6,162 nt of DNA, from positions 1-6,162 of the forward strand of contig CALMTJ010000247.1 in the NCBI GenBank assembly GCA_937872715.1. Reading direction: 5' to 3'. The notes under the pieces were generated by a model that was not told the origin of the DNA, did no database searches, and saw only the letters and a list, made by a program, of their open reading frames with translations. Origin of the DNA: an uncultured Methylobacteriaceae bacterium (GTDB taxonomy: Bacteria; Pseudomonadota; Alphaproteobacteria; Rhizobiales; Beijerinckiaceae). The translations under genes and the position numbers were made by a program. Shown piece by piece: positions 5,585 to 6,162 of the stretch. Numbering within the stretch: the first letter of the stretch is position 1; each line of letters begins with the position of its first letter.

Positions 5585-6162
5585 ATGTCCGACCTCTCGC
5601 CCGCCGAGCTGAAAGGCCGCCTCCGCCTGGAGGCGTTCTCCCGGCGCGATTCCCTCGACAAGGAAGCCCGCCGGGAGGCCGCCGGCCTCATCGCCGAGCG
5701 GGCGCTGGCCCTGAGCGAACTTGCCGGCGTGCAGCCCGTCGGCGGCTACTGGCCCATCCGGAGCGAGGTCGATCCCCGGCCGCTGATGGAGGCCCTCGAC
5801 GCGCGCGGCCAGTCCGTGGCCCTGTCGCAGATCCTCCACCCCCACCTCTCCTGGCGCGAATGGCGCCCCGGCGATGTCCTCGTCCATGGCGGCTTCGGCG
5901 TGCGGGAGCCCGGCCCGGACGCCCCGCAGGTCTTCCCGAGGGCCCTCCTCGTTCCGCTCGCGGCCTTCGACCGGACAGGCGGGCGCCTCGGCTACGGCAA
6001 GGGACATTTCGACCGTTCGATCGCCGAGCTCTCCGGGCAGGGTCCGGTGCTGGCGATCGGCCTCGCCTACGCGATCCAGGAGATCGACGCCGTCCCGGCC
6101 GAGCCCCACGACCGCCGCCTCGACCTCATCGTGACGGAGCTGGAGGTGGTGCGGCCCGGCGC
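5585..6162 (+). CDS. 5-formyltetrahydrofolate cyclo-ligase (3' end outside the window)
   Basis: The enzyme uses ATP to turn 5-formyl-THF into 5,10-methenyl-THF, returning this inhibitory folate to the one-carbon pool in the cytoplasm. From ATG 5585 the frame is open for 192 codons to the window edge. Recognisable parts are the N-terminal helix (LKGRLRLEAFSRRDSL), GGYWPIRSEVDPRPL (53-67) and the signature VPLAAFDRTGGRLGYG (123-138), followed by KGHFDR (139-144). Most relatives have GGYYDR in the last part, so this is a variant with the D-R kept. E. coli YgfA is 182 residues and other homologues somewhat longer, so only a few codons are probably missing. There is no purine-rich ribosome site before the ATG, and no suitable alternative start before the conserved region. 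The ATG is 11 nt after the 6S closing stem, so the mRNA is likely a 6S read-through product. Confidence 0.92.
   Translation, partial: MSDLSPAELKGRLRLEAFSRRDSLDKEARREAAGLIAERALALSELAGVQPVGGYWPIRSEVDPRPLMEALDARGQSVALSQILHPHLSWREWRPGDVLVHGGFGVREPGPDAPQVFPRALLVPLAAFDRTGGRLGYGKGHFDRSIAELSGQGPVLAIGLAYAIQEIDAVPAEPHDRRLDLIVTELEVVRPG

Noticed and set aside
5444..6109. 221-codon - strand frame over 6S RNA and the cyclo-ligase
   Set aside because: It is antisense to conserved cyclo-ligase motifs and shows no motif of its own.

Overview
The window is GC-rich (roughly 70% by eye), with strong G/C third-position bias. It carries 6S RNA directly upstream of 5-formyltetrahydrofolate cyclo-ligase, and palindromic intergenic repeats of the sort scattered through Rhizobiales chromosomes. 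Protein style and repeats point to an alphaproteobacterium, most likely Methylobacteriaceae (Methylobacterium or a close relative). This is an inference from pattern, not a database match. The content is core chromosomal. I see no mobile element, CRISPR array, tRNA, rRNA or defence system.

Layout, left to right. Bases 1-31 may hold the last codons of an upstream gene. Bases 32-185 are non-coding and hold a degenerate palindromic repeat. truA (186-932, +) encodes tRNA pseudouridine synthase A. The gap 933-1082 holds a better copy of the same repeat, then a likely heat-shock-type promoter for htpG. htpG (Hsp90, GTG start at 1083, +) is intact for 569 codons, then loses frame near 2790-2792. Its true C-terminus is readable in another frame up to a TAG at 2915-2917. 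An SCP2-type thiolase (2982-4151, +) follows, then a single-domain haemoglobin (about 4257-4703, +). A 118-bp near-perfect palindrome (4716-4833) fills the gap to a convergent MaoC-type enoyl-CoA hydratase (4866-5318, -). The divergent spacer 5319-5417 has a GC-rich inverted repeat and the 6S promoter. A 6S RNA gene (about 5418-5573, +) sits 11 nt before 5-formyltetrahydrofolate cyclo-ligase (5585 to beyond the window, +).

Functionally this is a mixed housekeeping stretch: tRNA modification, protein folding, acyl-CoA chemistry (thiolase and hydratase, which could serve the same beta-oxidation or hydroxyacyl pathway but are not co-transcribed), haem-based O2/NO handling, and the conserved pairing of 6S RNA with a folate enzyme. 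The observations most worth checking are the htpG frameshift and the 6S/cyclo-ligase arrangement. I found no convincing evidence of a novel biological system.
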